Source: Lojkania enalia
Taxonomy: Eukaryota; Ascomycota; Dothideomycetes; Pleosporales
Direction of reading: 5' to 3'
DNA length: 64,000 bases
NCBI GenBank assembly: GCA_010094045.1
Contig: ML986610.1
Span: 1 to 64,000, forward strand
Notes under the pieces: generated by a model
Told to the model about the DNA's origin: nothing
Databases searched by the model: none
What the model saw: only the letters and a program-made list of their open reading frames with translations
Position numbers and translations under genes: made by a program
Shown here: positions 36,499 to 47,639 of the stretch, in pieces
Position numbering within the stretch: the stretch's first letter is position 1
How the letters are laid out: the number at the start of each line of letters is the position of its first letter

Positions 36499-36828
36499 TC
36501 CGGCGAATAGTTGCGACAGACAAGTTTGCGCCGAGTTGGTTTGCCACTCTGTGGTCTCGAATACGCAGCGCAGGTACGGAATGGTTCATCGGATTGAGCG
36601 GGTCAAGGTTTCGTGAATGCCATCAGGGATGGCGAAAGTTGCAGACAGCTTTCACAATGCACGCCGGGGATGATGCGGCGCGCCGCACGGCCACTACCGA
36701 TTGGCGGGACCCTGGAGCATTGAAGGTCAGCACAACGAGAAGCCCCAGCCTTCATCCCACCCGCACCATGAACGGCGCAATTGATTTCTGCTGAGCGCTA
36801 GCCATGGCGAGAATTGCGACTGCAAACT
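36499..36828. promoter_or_regulatory. Bidirectional promoter, COY1 / VPS3-like
   Basis: A 330-bp gap between two divergent start codons, both genes acting in vesicle traffic. An out-of-frame ATG at 36804 lies 25 bp before the Vps3-like start, a possible short upstream ORF. No TATA box is evident. Confidence 0.5.
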
Positions 36829-39800
36829 ATGGCAGAAGAACAGTCGCCTGTGCAATTGGCCGCGCTCGCCCCGCCCCAAGATGGTGCCTACGTCCTCCGC
36901 AAGCTTGCGTCCGGTCTACAGCTCTCCGCCGATGGCCAGGACGCCGACGTGCGCATTACATGCGTTGAAGTATGGAGTACGTTTATAACCGGCGAGTGAC
37001 TGCTGTAGCCAGCTAATCCGTGGACTAGACGGCAACCTCTACGTCGGTACTTCCGCTGCTGAGATTATCCACTTTGTCCTTCTACCTCCAGAGTCCAACG
37101 ACCCTTCCGAAGAGCCCACCGCGATACAAGCCTCAAGATTGCAACCTACATTTACCCAGGCATCGGGCGATGGCGTTCAGCAAATCCTGCTGTTGCCGAA
37201 AGTTAGCAAGGCGTGTGTTCTTTGCAACAATACGCTCTCGTTCTACTCGTTACCGGAGTTGAGCCCAGTCTTCAATACCTTGACATGCTCGTGGGTCGGT
37301 GGAGTTGACCTTAATCTTGAAGGGGATGATTCAGGTGATGATGGGGTGGTTGTCATGATAGGGCTGAAGAGTAGGATTCGTCTGGTCAGAATATTCCAAG
37401 ACAGCAATCCCAGAAGCCTGAAGACTATAGAATACGGAGGGTGCCTGATCTCAGTCCGACGAGGCACGTTTTCGTGTGCAGCCGACTCGCATTCATATGC
37501 CCTATTGGATGTCGAGCATCAGCAGAAGATTGGGCTGTTCCCGATTTCTTCTCTCGACCCTAATGCAAGTGACGTTGGCGGAGCTGCTGAAGATATCACC
37601 ACCACAGCTCCCTCGCACACTCCTTCGAGGAGTGTCTCGTCCGCAAGTACCCATCCAACACGCCCATTACAGGAAGAACAGAGAGGTCACAGCAGAAGTA
37701 CGAGCTTGGGCATGTTCGCACCCGCAGGATCTGCTCGCACAGAAAGCCCACGTCCACCGAGGCAGCGATATGGATTCGACGTACCAGAATCCTTATCAAG
37801 AACAATGTCGCCCACACCTAGTCGTTCGCGAGAGAGGGATCATCCGGAGCGAACTTCAAGTCTTCCTCGAACAAGCACCCCCTCTCCTGAAAAGCCCCTA
37901 CCCCCCCCTCCACCGCAAGAGACCACCGAAGAACAAGAGGTGCCTTCTCAATCTCAATCATTTATACCATTAAAGCCCCACGTCGCGTCACCGTCGCCAA
38001 ATGAGTTTTTGTTAACTGTCGGGACGACTCCGTCCGAGCCTGGGGTGGGTATGTTTGTGAACTTGGATGGCGATGTGTGTCGCGGAAGTATCCAGTTCAG
38101 CAGCTATCCTGACGCCGTTGTTGTGGACGGCTCGGGGATTGACATGTCGACCTCGTTAGGTCCAGATATGGATGCCGAGGAGGGCTATGTATTAGCCGTT
38201 GTTCAACACCAGGAAGAAATTCAAACCAAGTATAGAGTTGAAATTCAGAGATGGGATGTAGATGCCGGGGAAGGTGAGGCGACAAAAGAGTGGCTCGATC
38301 TCAACCCCATCAGCGGGTCTGCTATAAACGACGGAGAGAAGGCCACCATCCCTCTAGGCATCCGCTCAGTGGTTGAACCTAGTGATTTGATATTACCAGA
38401 AATCACAGAGAAATTATTGGTAAAGCAATTGAACGTGTCGCCATCAAATCAAGCAGCGCTTCATCAGGAGGAAGCTAAGCGAAAGAAGGAGGACCTAGAA
38501 TTCACCGAAAGACTGTCCAAGCTGCGAACTCAGATTGTCTTATGGGCTGGGAACCAGATTTGGTGGGCTGCCAGAAATCCCTTAGTTACTCGACTGGATG
38601 CTCGTTTGCAGCAGGCCCAGTCAACTCCGACCGGTGATGGTATACGTATCCATCCAATTCGACAGGACGTTGAACGAGTATTGGGCGATATACGGGGGCA
38701 GGAGTATCGAAATGAATCGGAATATCTGAGTCTCATATACATCCGGCAAAAGGCCTCGATTTTACTCTTCATGGAGCTTATTCTCCGGAGTAGTACTAAC
38801 ATTATCATCTTCGAAAATGAGAAGCGCGTCACCGAGCAAGCACTCGTCGAAGGAGAGGTCGATCCTCGCGTAGTACTATGCTTGCTCCCGATATTGAACC
38901 GAGAGGTCGTGCAAGGACCAGAAGGGATACAAATTTCTGGTGGTATCGCTACCCTTGTCGAACAGTTCTTGCAGCAAAATGATCTGTCTGCTATGCCAGC
39001 AAGTATCAATGGTCCATTTGGTGACAACCTCCTTCAGTTAGTCAAGAGATATCTCCAGTTTTGGAAAAGACGGAAAGGCATGGCGAGTGTTACAAATGAT
39101 CCATACGTGTTCCAGAGCGTCGACGCCGCTTTACTCCATATCCTATTGCTGCTCGATCTAGACAGCCCAAATGGTCCCGCAAATGCAGGGTCTATACGAG
39201 CAGAGTTGAATGAATTTGTGGATAATGAAGTCGAATGTTTTGATCGAGCAGTGGGAATGCTCGAACACTTCAAGCGACTCTACATATTGAGTCGCTTCTA
39301 TCAAAAGAATAGCAAAGCTTCTGTGAAAGCATCCAAGGTACTTGCAACGTGGAGGCGTATCCTTGAGGGTGAGCCTGACGAAGGCGGGGAGTTCATCGAC
39401 GGCGAATTAGAGCTCCGTAAATATCTCAGCAGGATACGAGACCAGTCGCTCGTTGAGGAGTATGGCGCCTGGTTGGCGAACCGAAATCCAAAACTGGGTG
39501 TCCAGATTTTCGCAGATGATAATAGCAGGGTCAAGTTCGAACCCACCCGTGCTGTAGCATTGCTGAAAGAGAAAGCACCTGGCGCAGTAAAGGACTACCT
39601 AGAGTATCTTGTCTTTGGCAAAAAGGTAAGCTGCCGATACATTGTTCTATGCTATGATGCCATACTTAACAAGCCCAGCACACACAATACGTAAATGAGC
39701 TCATAGCGTTTTACCTCGACATCGTCGTTGCAGAGCTTGAGAGCTCCCCAGACTCGAGAGAAATATTGCTGCAGACCTACGAGACCTATAGAATTCTCCA

Positions 39801-40562
39801 CCCTCCTAAGCCGACGTACCGGCAATTTATTACGGATAACGCCGTCGATGCAGAGTGGTGGACTAGCCGGCTCCGCCTTCTACAACTCCTTGGAAGCAAT
39901 CAACCTGCTACCGCTTCCTATAACGTCCCCTCGATACTGTCACGTTTAGAGCCCTATGAGCAAGAATTGGTTCCCGAGATGATCATTCTAAACGGCCGTC
40001 AAGGAAGGCACCAAGAAGCTATAAGATTGCTCACTCACGGTCTCGGAGACTATGATACTGCTATTAACTACTGCCTACTGGGTGGATCTAGCATCTTCCG
40101 ACCTTCTGGTTATGTTCCTCAAGAAGAAATTCCTAGTCGGGAAGAACAAGCGCGTCTTTTTAATTACCTTCTACAAGAATTTCTTCGGCTTGAAGATCTC
40201 GCTCAGCGTATAGAGAGAACCGGAGAATTGCTAGAACGATTTGGTGGTTGGTTCGATGTTGCGGAGGTTCTGGAACGCATACCTAACGACTGGAGCGTTG
40301 ACATTCTTTCTGGGTTTCTAATACAGGCGTTAAGGGGGTTAGTTAGAGAGAAGAGTGAGACTACCGTCGCAAAGGCTCTGAGTGGAAGTCAAAATTTACA
40401 GCTTGCTGCTAAGTTGGTGGATAAGATGGAGGAACTGGGTCCTACCATTGAACGTGTGAAGTAAGCTATTCAATATTAGACAGCTTTTCGATTAGATCAA
40501 CGTATGAAATAAATGTCATCGCGTGCAGGAAGGCACTATCGAAGTTTATCATGGATTCTTAG
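36829..40562 (+). CDS. VPS3: Vps3/TGFBRAP1-like CORVET tethering subunit
   Basis: Four exons, 36829-36976, 37029-39625, 39679-40460 and 40529-40562, give 1186 residues. The N-terminal CNH (citron) domain covers about residues 20-320, with landmarks VWNGNLYVGTSAAEIIHFVLLPP and SKACVLCNNTLSFYSLPELSP. It is interrupted by a Ser/Thr/Pro-rich low-complexity insert around residues 200-310. The rest is alpha-solenoid: a Vps39-type region with SLIYIRQKASILLFMELIL-like helices, and a C-terminal VPS39-2 region beginning LVPEMIILNGRQGRHQEAI. The family (Vps3, Vps39, TGFBRAP1) provides Rab-binding ends of the CORVET and HOPS complexes; the fungal TGFBRAP1-like members correspond to Vps3, acting on early endosomes. 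Exon 4 encodes only the last 11 residues. Vps3 over Vam6 is an inference from length and N-terminal pattern. Confidence 0.85.
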
Positions 40563-40775
40563 TAATGTGTAAGACAATGCGTGCCCATTGTAGTTGCGCG
40601 GAACTCGACGGTCGGCATCGATGTCTTGGCGCATCTGCCGATCTTGTAACCAGCTCTGGGCATTCTCAAAGCGTCTCGTTATCCTTAGGGCAAAGACCAC
40701 GGCGCACAAATAGCTACTTACTGCTTAGGACATTTCAAATTTCCAAGAACTCTTGTAATATCGAGATATCTCAGT

Positions 40776-41407
40776 ATGCAACGTCGCATGGTGCGCGCCA
40801 TCAAATTTTTCTCTCACTCTCCATTCCACTGACTGGGAATCTAGCTCACGAAGGAGGAGGAGGCTACGGCCAGCGAAGACATTCAAGTAAGAAGGGAAGA
40901 CCAAGAGAAAATCAATCGGTTTAGTAGCTTGCATCAGAAGGAGACGGGGCTCGAAGAGCTACTAAAGAGTAAGATGGTGAGTGTTCTATTCCGACCGTAT
41001 TTGGTCAGGACGGTTAGCTGACCGAGCGATGCAGAAGGAGAAAGAGGATCTTGAGGAGATCAGCATGGAGTTAGAACTTGTGGATGAAGAGGAAAATGTA
41101 CCGTAAGTTTGCCTATTATTATCGATGGTTGACGGAAAGAGTTGGAAACGGTACTGAGCAGAGCAGATATAAGATTGGTGACGCCTTTATGTCACTACCG
41201 CAACCGCAAGTCCTCGAAATGCTCTCGGCTTCTACAGAGGACATCGATAATGAGGTTAATTCTCTCAAGGAGAAACTAGAATCAATTCAGGAGGAGATGG
41301 AAGAGCTGAAGAAGGTACTATATGGTATGTTATCGACTGTGAATTGCACGTGATCAACGCTAATCGCCCCAGGACGCTTTGGCAAGTCAATAAACCTCGA
41401 AACATAA
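40776..41407 (+). CDS. GIM3: Prefoldin subunit 4
   Basis: Five exons, 40776-40790, 40845-40976, 41035-41102, 41167-41324 and 41373-41407, give 135 residues, the usual family length. The spliced N-terminus MQRRMLTKEEEATASEDIQ matches beta-type prefoldin 4, followed by the first helix (REDQEKINRFSSLHQK), the hairpin YKIGDAFMSLPQPQVLEML and the second coiled-coil helix ending YGRFGKSINLET. Prefoldin is a cytosolic hexameric chaperone that hands nascent actin and tubulin to the CCT chaperonin; subunit 4 (yeast Gim3) is one of four beta subunits. Exon 1 codes only five residues and the last exon eleven, so automatic predictions will probably miss the ends. Introns are 48-64 nt. It lies 213 bp downstream of the Vps3-like gene on the same strand. 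Confidence 0.93.
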
Positions 41408-41913
41408 CGGTGAGAGACAGAAAATGGCCCAACAGTTACATGACTCCACGATACCATAATAATGAATCTATGCAAAAAATTCCGCTTTTGGGCACCTGCA
41501 AGTCTCCTCTCAACCTGACCTCGATGTTGAATTCGCTTTCCATCGGAATTGCATTCCCATTATTACGGATACCATCCAATCCTCAGCCACTCATAACATA
41601 CTTTCATACTCCGAAATCGGTTTGCACTTCGGTAAGTGGGTCTAGCTCGGTCGGAGTACCCCTCGATGGCTATTCCGTTCTAGTCAACCGATGATCCGCA
41701 ATTGACAAGACGGAAATGCATGATGTATTTGCCCAACCCTAACCGGCCCTGGGAAGTGTTATACCCGGCGCGCCCTACCAAGACATGAGGGATTCTAAAG
41801 TAAAGCCGAGGGTCTCTAGACAAATCGCGGGGTTGCGCTGGATCAATTTTCTTCCTCAATCGACTATTCCCGTCTTTTACTTCACTTTCGATTACCGTTC
41901 GTTGCGATTGAGC
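41408..41913. promoter_or_regulatory. Intergenic: promoter of the MFS transporter
   Basis: 506 bp between prefoldin 4 and the MFS transporter, both on the plus strand. Must hold the prefoldin terminator and transporter promoter. An in-frame open stretch extends upstream of the chosen transporter ATG to 41785 but lacks transporter-like content. Confidence 0.45.
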
Positions 41914-44087
41914 ATGTCCGACCTCGAGAAGACTTACTCGCGTGAGCAGCAGCGGCTTGGCCATGAGCTAGAAGAAGTGATGACACCGCACATGCTGGTG
42001 AGAGATATGACTCGTGGTGTGTTGTCCGTCAAATCGTGCGTATACTCTAATTGAAATTTATCCAGGACAGGAAAGTGTTCGCCCGACGCATTCACGAGTC
42101 AACGAACATGATGTTGACGCTCAATTAGCGCTAGAAAAAGAGGACGAACCCAGAGAGGAGGAGAGGGCATCAGGAGGGCCTACTTCCGAAGCTTCGGACT
42201 CTTTAGATCTTTCAAACCCTGCAAGGACCATCATTAGGTTTGAAGATGGGGATCCAGCGCATCCCAGCAATTGGCGTCAGGTATGTCTATTTGAAATAAT
42301 ATTGGGTAGTTCTTGGTGAATATGAGCTTAATGCAACTTTAGATTTATAAACTATACGCCCTCCTCGTCGCTATCATGACCGGCTAGTCTTCCCAGTAGG
42401 TATGCCTCCTTATGATCATTGCTAAACGACTCTAGTAATGAACTCAACTATCAGCTCCAGTCTTGCAGCTGGCGCTACTATCCAAATATCTGATCGGTTC
42501 AATGAGAAGAATGAGTACCGCTTGATTCTACCGACTTCGATATACCTTGTTGGATATACAGTCGGCCCTTTACTTTGGGGTCCTTTATCTGAAGCTTTTG
42601 GGAGGAAGTGGACTATGATCTGGGCCTTTGCTCTATTTACAATCTTCTCCATAGCATCGTCAACATCACCAAATTTCGCCGCCCTCATTGTATTTCGGTG
42701 GATTGTCGGTATTGGCGGCTCATGCCCCATTGCTGTAGTTGGAGGGTGCGCGAATAGTATAAAGAGCCGAGTCCGAGAAATTGTGCTGAGTTATTTAGGA
42801 TCTGCGCTGATTGTTATCACAATGCCCGAAGTCGGGGTATGTTCTGCCACACCACGATGAAGAACTAGCTAACCCTTAGTAGGCCGAGCAATGGCTTACT
42901 TTATGGTATGAAGAAATAAATCTGGTCCGGGTTAATTCTGACCTTGGCTATAGGCTGCTACCACATTTGGACCAATACTGGGTCCTCCCATTAGTGGTTA
43001 TATAGCTACGGTAAACTGGAGTTGGACATTCTGGATTGGCGCAATAATAGCGGTATAGACCGTCGTTCAATGCGAAAGCATCGCGATCTAATTTGATATT
43101 TAGGGAGCAACGTGGCCATTACTGATATTCTTCCCCGAGACATATGCACCGGTAATTCTGAAGTATCGCGCACGTCGCCTGCGGAAAGAAACCGGCGACG
43201 ACTCGATAATTGCCCCAATCGAGCTCGAGAAAACAGATTTCGGCCATATCGTCACAGTGGTACTTACACGTCCTCTCCGGATGATGGCATTCGAGCCTCT
43301 TGTTACGTTCACTTGCTTGTACCTGAGTTATGCATGTAAGCCCTCTTCCTCCCGAATCCAAACCAAACTAAGCAATACAGACGCAATATTCTACATATTC
43401 TTCCAATCATATCCGATAATCTTTGATGGCATCTACGGCTTCTCGCCCGGCGAAAGAGGCCTCACATTCCTCCCCATCGGCATCGGCGCTATAATATCCG
43501 CATGCATCTATTTGACTTGGGACAACATCCTCGCTCGGGCCCAACGTCTCTCAAAGCCGTGGTCGAGATCGGAAGAAATGAGACGATTGCCACTTGCCTG
43601 CATCGCAGGCCCATTCTTTGTTCTCAGCTTGTTCTGGGCAGGCTGGACTGCGAAACGGAGCGTTCACTGGATTGTGCCTACACTTGCAGGCATTCCATTC
43701 GGCATCGGGTATTTGTGCCTCTTCATGGCGCTCCTGAACTACTTAGTCGACGCCTACGAGATTTTTGCCGCTTCCGCATCGGCAGCTGCTAGTGTTTCGC
43801 GATCCAGCTTCGGAGCTATCCTACCCTTCGCCGCGCGACCGATGTACAGGACGTTAGGAGTGCCATGGGCGTGCAGTTTACTAGGCTTCTTTAGCCTGGC
43901 TATGTGTGCAATTCCTTTTGCGTTTCTCAAATGGGGACCGCTGATGAGGCGGAAATCAAAGTTTTGTCAATACCTAGCCCAGAAGAAGAAAGAGGAGGCG
44001 GAAGCTAGGGAGAGGGAAGCAGACGGGAGGATTCCAGAGGATGTTGTTGCCGCAGGGAGGAGGGTGGATGACAAGGAAGAATGTTGA
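41914..44087 (+). CDS. MFS transporter, DHA1 drug/polyamine:H+ antiporter type
   Basis: Nine exons, 41914-42016, 42066-42280, 42343-42382, 42436-42745, 42799-42836, 42883-42905, 42954-43052, 43104-43335 and 43381-44087, give 588 residues. About 85 hydrophilic residues precede the first membrane segment (KLYALLVAIMTVMNSTISSSL). The MFS motif A region GPLSEAFGRKW follows TM2, then the DHA1 pattern ICADCYHNARSRGRAMAYFM and AATTFGPILGPPISGY, and ETYAPVILKYRARRLR before the central loop. Twelve membrane helices are expected, with a charged Lys/Glu tail. The family exports drugs, polyamines or other small molecules at the plasma membrane by proton antiport; substrate unknown. Intron 3 (42383-42435) needs a GC donor (GCTAGT) to skip an in-frame TAG; otherwise the gene is broken. 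Exons 5 and 6 are only 38 and 23 nt. Confidence 0.87.
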
Positions 44088-45051
44088 AGAGATGGCGAGG
44101 GGGTTGTGGGAGGTACGTTTTGTGCATTCTAGAAGCATTGCATAAATGGCGATTTGGCTATATCTTTCGATTTCGAAGTACGCAGTTAAGGCGCGATATT
44201 CTACCTGTATTGTAATACAATAGTATTTAGATCGAACGACTAGTTAAACGGTGTTGGGCATATTCATCAAGCTTTCCACTAACCTGTACAGGATATCCTA
44301 TCCTGGTCTTCACCTCAAGCAATCCAGCATCAAATCCTCGGAACCGATAGTGAACAGATAGCGTACGCTCCAGCCGCTCGCTCGCTTCCAAGCACCAAGA
44401 CTGCCGAGGTGAACGATGGCGAGTCAAGCAACACTAAGCTTATCTTTGTCACACAACCCTATCTCTCTGCCCTAACCAACTCAAGCAACCTCAGTAATTA
44501 TCTATCCTCTGGATATCTCGTATACATATCCGCATCCTACCATCGTGCATCCCACCCTTGCACTCCTTGCCGCTGCAAGCTACCCCTCTCTCGGAACTAA
44601 TTCCGCCGCAAAGCCCTGCATCTGCATATCGAGATGTCTAGACTGCAGCGGAAGGCTATTAACCCATTTCATGGGATTGCATGCGAGCAGTGGAGCTTGG
44701 GGCGAGCTCGACGTTGTTCCTTACCCGGAAGGGGAGAGCATAGTGGCGGGTGCGAAGCTTGTTGGTTGGGTGGTATGGGTCGGGTAAAGCTTCTTATCGT
44801 ATGCAGGGCGGAGATAGAAGGGAGATAGAGGGTAGCGAGAGCGTGAGAAGGAATGATGTGTCAAGATGCTTGTTTTGCGCAAGCGTGCAAGGGAGGGGTG
44901 TGGTACATAAGAGTGAGATGGATCGGCCGGATGGGGTTTTTTTCTGTGTAACGGATGGTGAGGCGTCTGAGCTGTTGACTGAGGCTTCTTGTTCATTCAT
45001 CTCTGAGCTCGAGGGTTCAGATCTGGCGTTTACGATTGCTTTGAAGTGGAA
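44088..45051. promoter_or_regulatory. Intergenic: promoter of the amino-acid permease
   Basis: About 1 kb between two plus-strand transporter genes. It should contain the MFS terminator and the permease promoter. Open frames at 44545-45072 on both strands overlap and match nothing; one plus-strand frame passes over the permease start in another frame. No other feature seen. Confidence 0.45.
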
Positions 45052-47081
45052 ATGGCTGAGGAATCGAAACATGATGCTGGGAGACGGGGAAGTATTACCG
45101 GTGTCGCCGAGGGGCTGTCTTCGGAAGATGATGCTGCTGTCTTGGGTATGATGCTATTGTCTATCGCCTAAAGCCCCTGCTGAGGTTGATTTAGCAAAGT
45201 TGGGCTATAAGCAGGAGCTGCGACGCAATTTCTCTGCAATTGAGGTCTTCGGTATGGTTGCTAGTAGGATTGGAGGACAAAACATGAGCTAAAACTGATA
45301 CAGGTATTGCGTTTTCGATCATGGGATTGCTTCCTTCAATTGCGAGTACGCTTGCGTACAGCTTACCCGCAGGCCCTACAGGGCTCGTATGGGTGCGATT
45401 CCGTCCAATTCTATTGTAATTGAGGGTATACTGATGCTTTGATAGGGCTGGTTCGTTGCCAGTGGATTCATTTTCATCGTCGGTCTAGCGATGGCAGACT
45501 TAGGGAGCGCAATGCCAACAAGCGGTGGTTTATATTGGTGGAGTAAGTCTATTGAACTCTTTGCCTCTCTGATAGCCATTGCTAATGCTTTGTAGCCCAC
45601 TACTTCGCTAGCCCTGCTGCGCGTAACCCTCTAAGCTTCCTCGTCGGCTACAGCAATACTCTTGGTAGATATACCTAAGATCCAATAAGGCATTGAGGGG
45701 CTGACAACGGAACAGGCCTGGTTGGCGGCCTCTGCTCAATTGACTACGGCTTCGCCCTTATGTTCCTCTCGGTCATTGTCATCGCTCGAGACGGGGAGTG
45801 GTCGCCCTCTGACGGAATCGTGTATGTGGTCTTCATGTGCACCGTGCTTCTCCATGCAGTGTTAGCGAGCACGCTTTCCAAAGTAATGGGAAAATTGCAG
45901 ACTGTTTTTGTGGTGTAAGAGTACTGATGCTGCTTCGACGGTCGGTTCTAACAATGTCCCAGTGCCAATTTCGTGCTTATTCTAATCACAATCATTGCTC
46001 TGCCTGTTGGACGCGCCGGTGAACGTAACGACGGCAAATTTATATTCGGAACCACAGGGAATCTTACGACATGGCCGACTGGGTGGGCGTGGTTTTTATC
46101 GTGGCTTAGTCCAATATGGGTTATTGGCGCGTTCGATTCCTGTGTCCACATGTCTGAGGAAGCCTCGAATGCCACCAAAGCAGTTCCCATGGGTATCCTT
46201 TTCTCGATTGGGTCGTGCTGGCTTTTTGGCTTTATCATCTGCATCGTTATTGCGGCTTGCATCAATCCGGATATCGAGGCCGTCGTTGGAACTGTATACG
46301 GCCAGCCAATGGCTCAGATCTACTACGATGCGGGTACGATCACTTATGCTCAAATCTCCTTAGGCCTTGGACTGACAATATCACAGTTGGAAAAAAGGGT
46401 GCATTGGCTCTCATGAGCCTTCTTTTTATCGTCCAATTCCTTATGGGACTAAGCATTCTTGTAGCTGCTAGTCGACAGAGTTGGGCCTTCTCTCGCGACG
46501 GTGCCCTCCCCCTCAGCTCATTCTTCCGCAAAATCAGCATCCGAATGGGCTACATACCGTTCCGAGCCGTCTGGGGCTGTGCCTTTCTAGCACTCATTCT
46601 AGGTCTCTTGTGTTTGATTGCGCCAGCCGCTGCCGCAGCGCTCTTCTCTCTCGCCGTTGCAGGAAACAACGTCGCATGGGGCGTTCCCATTTTCTGCCGC
46701 TTAGTCTGGGGCGAGAAGAAATTCAAACCAGGGCCCTTCTACACAGGCGCACTCTCGAAACCCATCGGTTGGACCGCCATCACATTCCTTGTCTTTGGCA
46801 TCATGCTCGCCATGTTCCCCGTAGGCGGACCCAACCCAACGCCCGATACTATGAATTATACTGTTGTGGTGAATTGCACCGTCTGGGGTGGGAGTCTGTT
46901 GTATTATTTTATTGATGCGAGGAAGTGGTTTACCGGGCCGAAAGTAACGCTGAATGAGAATGATTTGAGCGAAGAGCAACAGCAGGCGATTAGAGAGGAG
47001 GGTTTAGTGGTTGAAGGATTGCCAGCCGCTGCGGAGAGTGTAGAAGGGGTAGAAGATGTGGATGTAGATAAGAAAGTCTGA
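45052..47081 (+). CDS. Amino-acid permease, APC superfamily (GABA/choline type)
   Basis: Eight exons, 45052-45145, 45195-45251, 45304-45392, 45446-45542, 45596-45664, 45716-45914, 45963-46333 and 46387-47081, give 556 residues. A short acidic N-terminus is followed by LAKLGYKQELRRNFSAIEVFGIAFSIM across two splice joins, the standard start of this family. TM1-2 carry SLPAGPTGLVWGW and MADLGSAMPTSGGLYWW, the APC consensus, and later segments WVIGAFDSCVHMSEE, then AASRQSWAFSRDGALP. Twelve membrane segments are expected. The family imports GABA, choline or other amino compounds across the plasma membrane; the exact substrate cannot be read. The C-terminal tail is acidic (EEQQQA, DVDVDKKV). All introns are 48-53 nt with canonical ends. 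It lies next to the MFS transporter on the same strand. Confidence 0.93.
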
Positions 47082-47639
47082 GGTCGGAAGAATCAGGCAA
47101 CGCAATGAACATAGGAGTAAAATGTAAACTGGATAGTTGAGGGCAAATAGAGGAATGAAGGTCATAGTTATCCTGGTTAATTACTTCATTCTAGTGATTT
47201 CGAAGATTGAGGGTGACTATTCTAAGCTGAAATGCGTGGAAGCTGTAGTAATGGATGATCGAACCCGGTGGAGTGACTACAATTATAGTATACCTGGTTC
47301 TGCAGCGGTAGGCAAAATTTAGCTAATACCCTCCCTAGTCCAAAAGCCGTAAGACCAGGGGTGTGGTCAAGAAAGAGTATGAACCACGTTCATTGGCATC
47401 GATTGATCCATGCAAATTATGCGGGCTCTTAATTATCGCCTCGATAGCTATTTTACATACATTCCTTCTAAAATTAACTCCTAACGATATAGTCCCTTAC
47501 TCGAGGATTCTGGCCTGGCCTCCTGCCTCTTTCACACCTCTCCTCTGGTCAAACACCCACTGTAGCTGGGGTTGTGTTAACTTGTTTGACATCCGACAAG
47601 TGTGACACCCAGCTATTATGGCCACTCCATCCTACCCAG
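47082..47639. terminator. Convergent 3' region, permease / GT34
   Basis: A 558-bp gap between the permease (+) and GT34 (-) stop codons. No gene or repeat seen; must contain both polyadenylation regions. Confidence 0.4.

Noticed and set aside
42424..42860. Premature termination of the MFS gene near 42385 and loss of family motifs after 42745
   Set aside because: Both are resolved by introns, the first needing a GC donor. I keep the broken-gene option in the findings.
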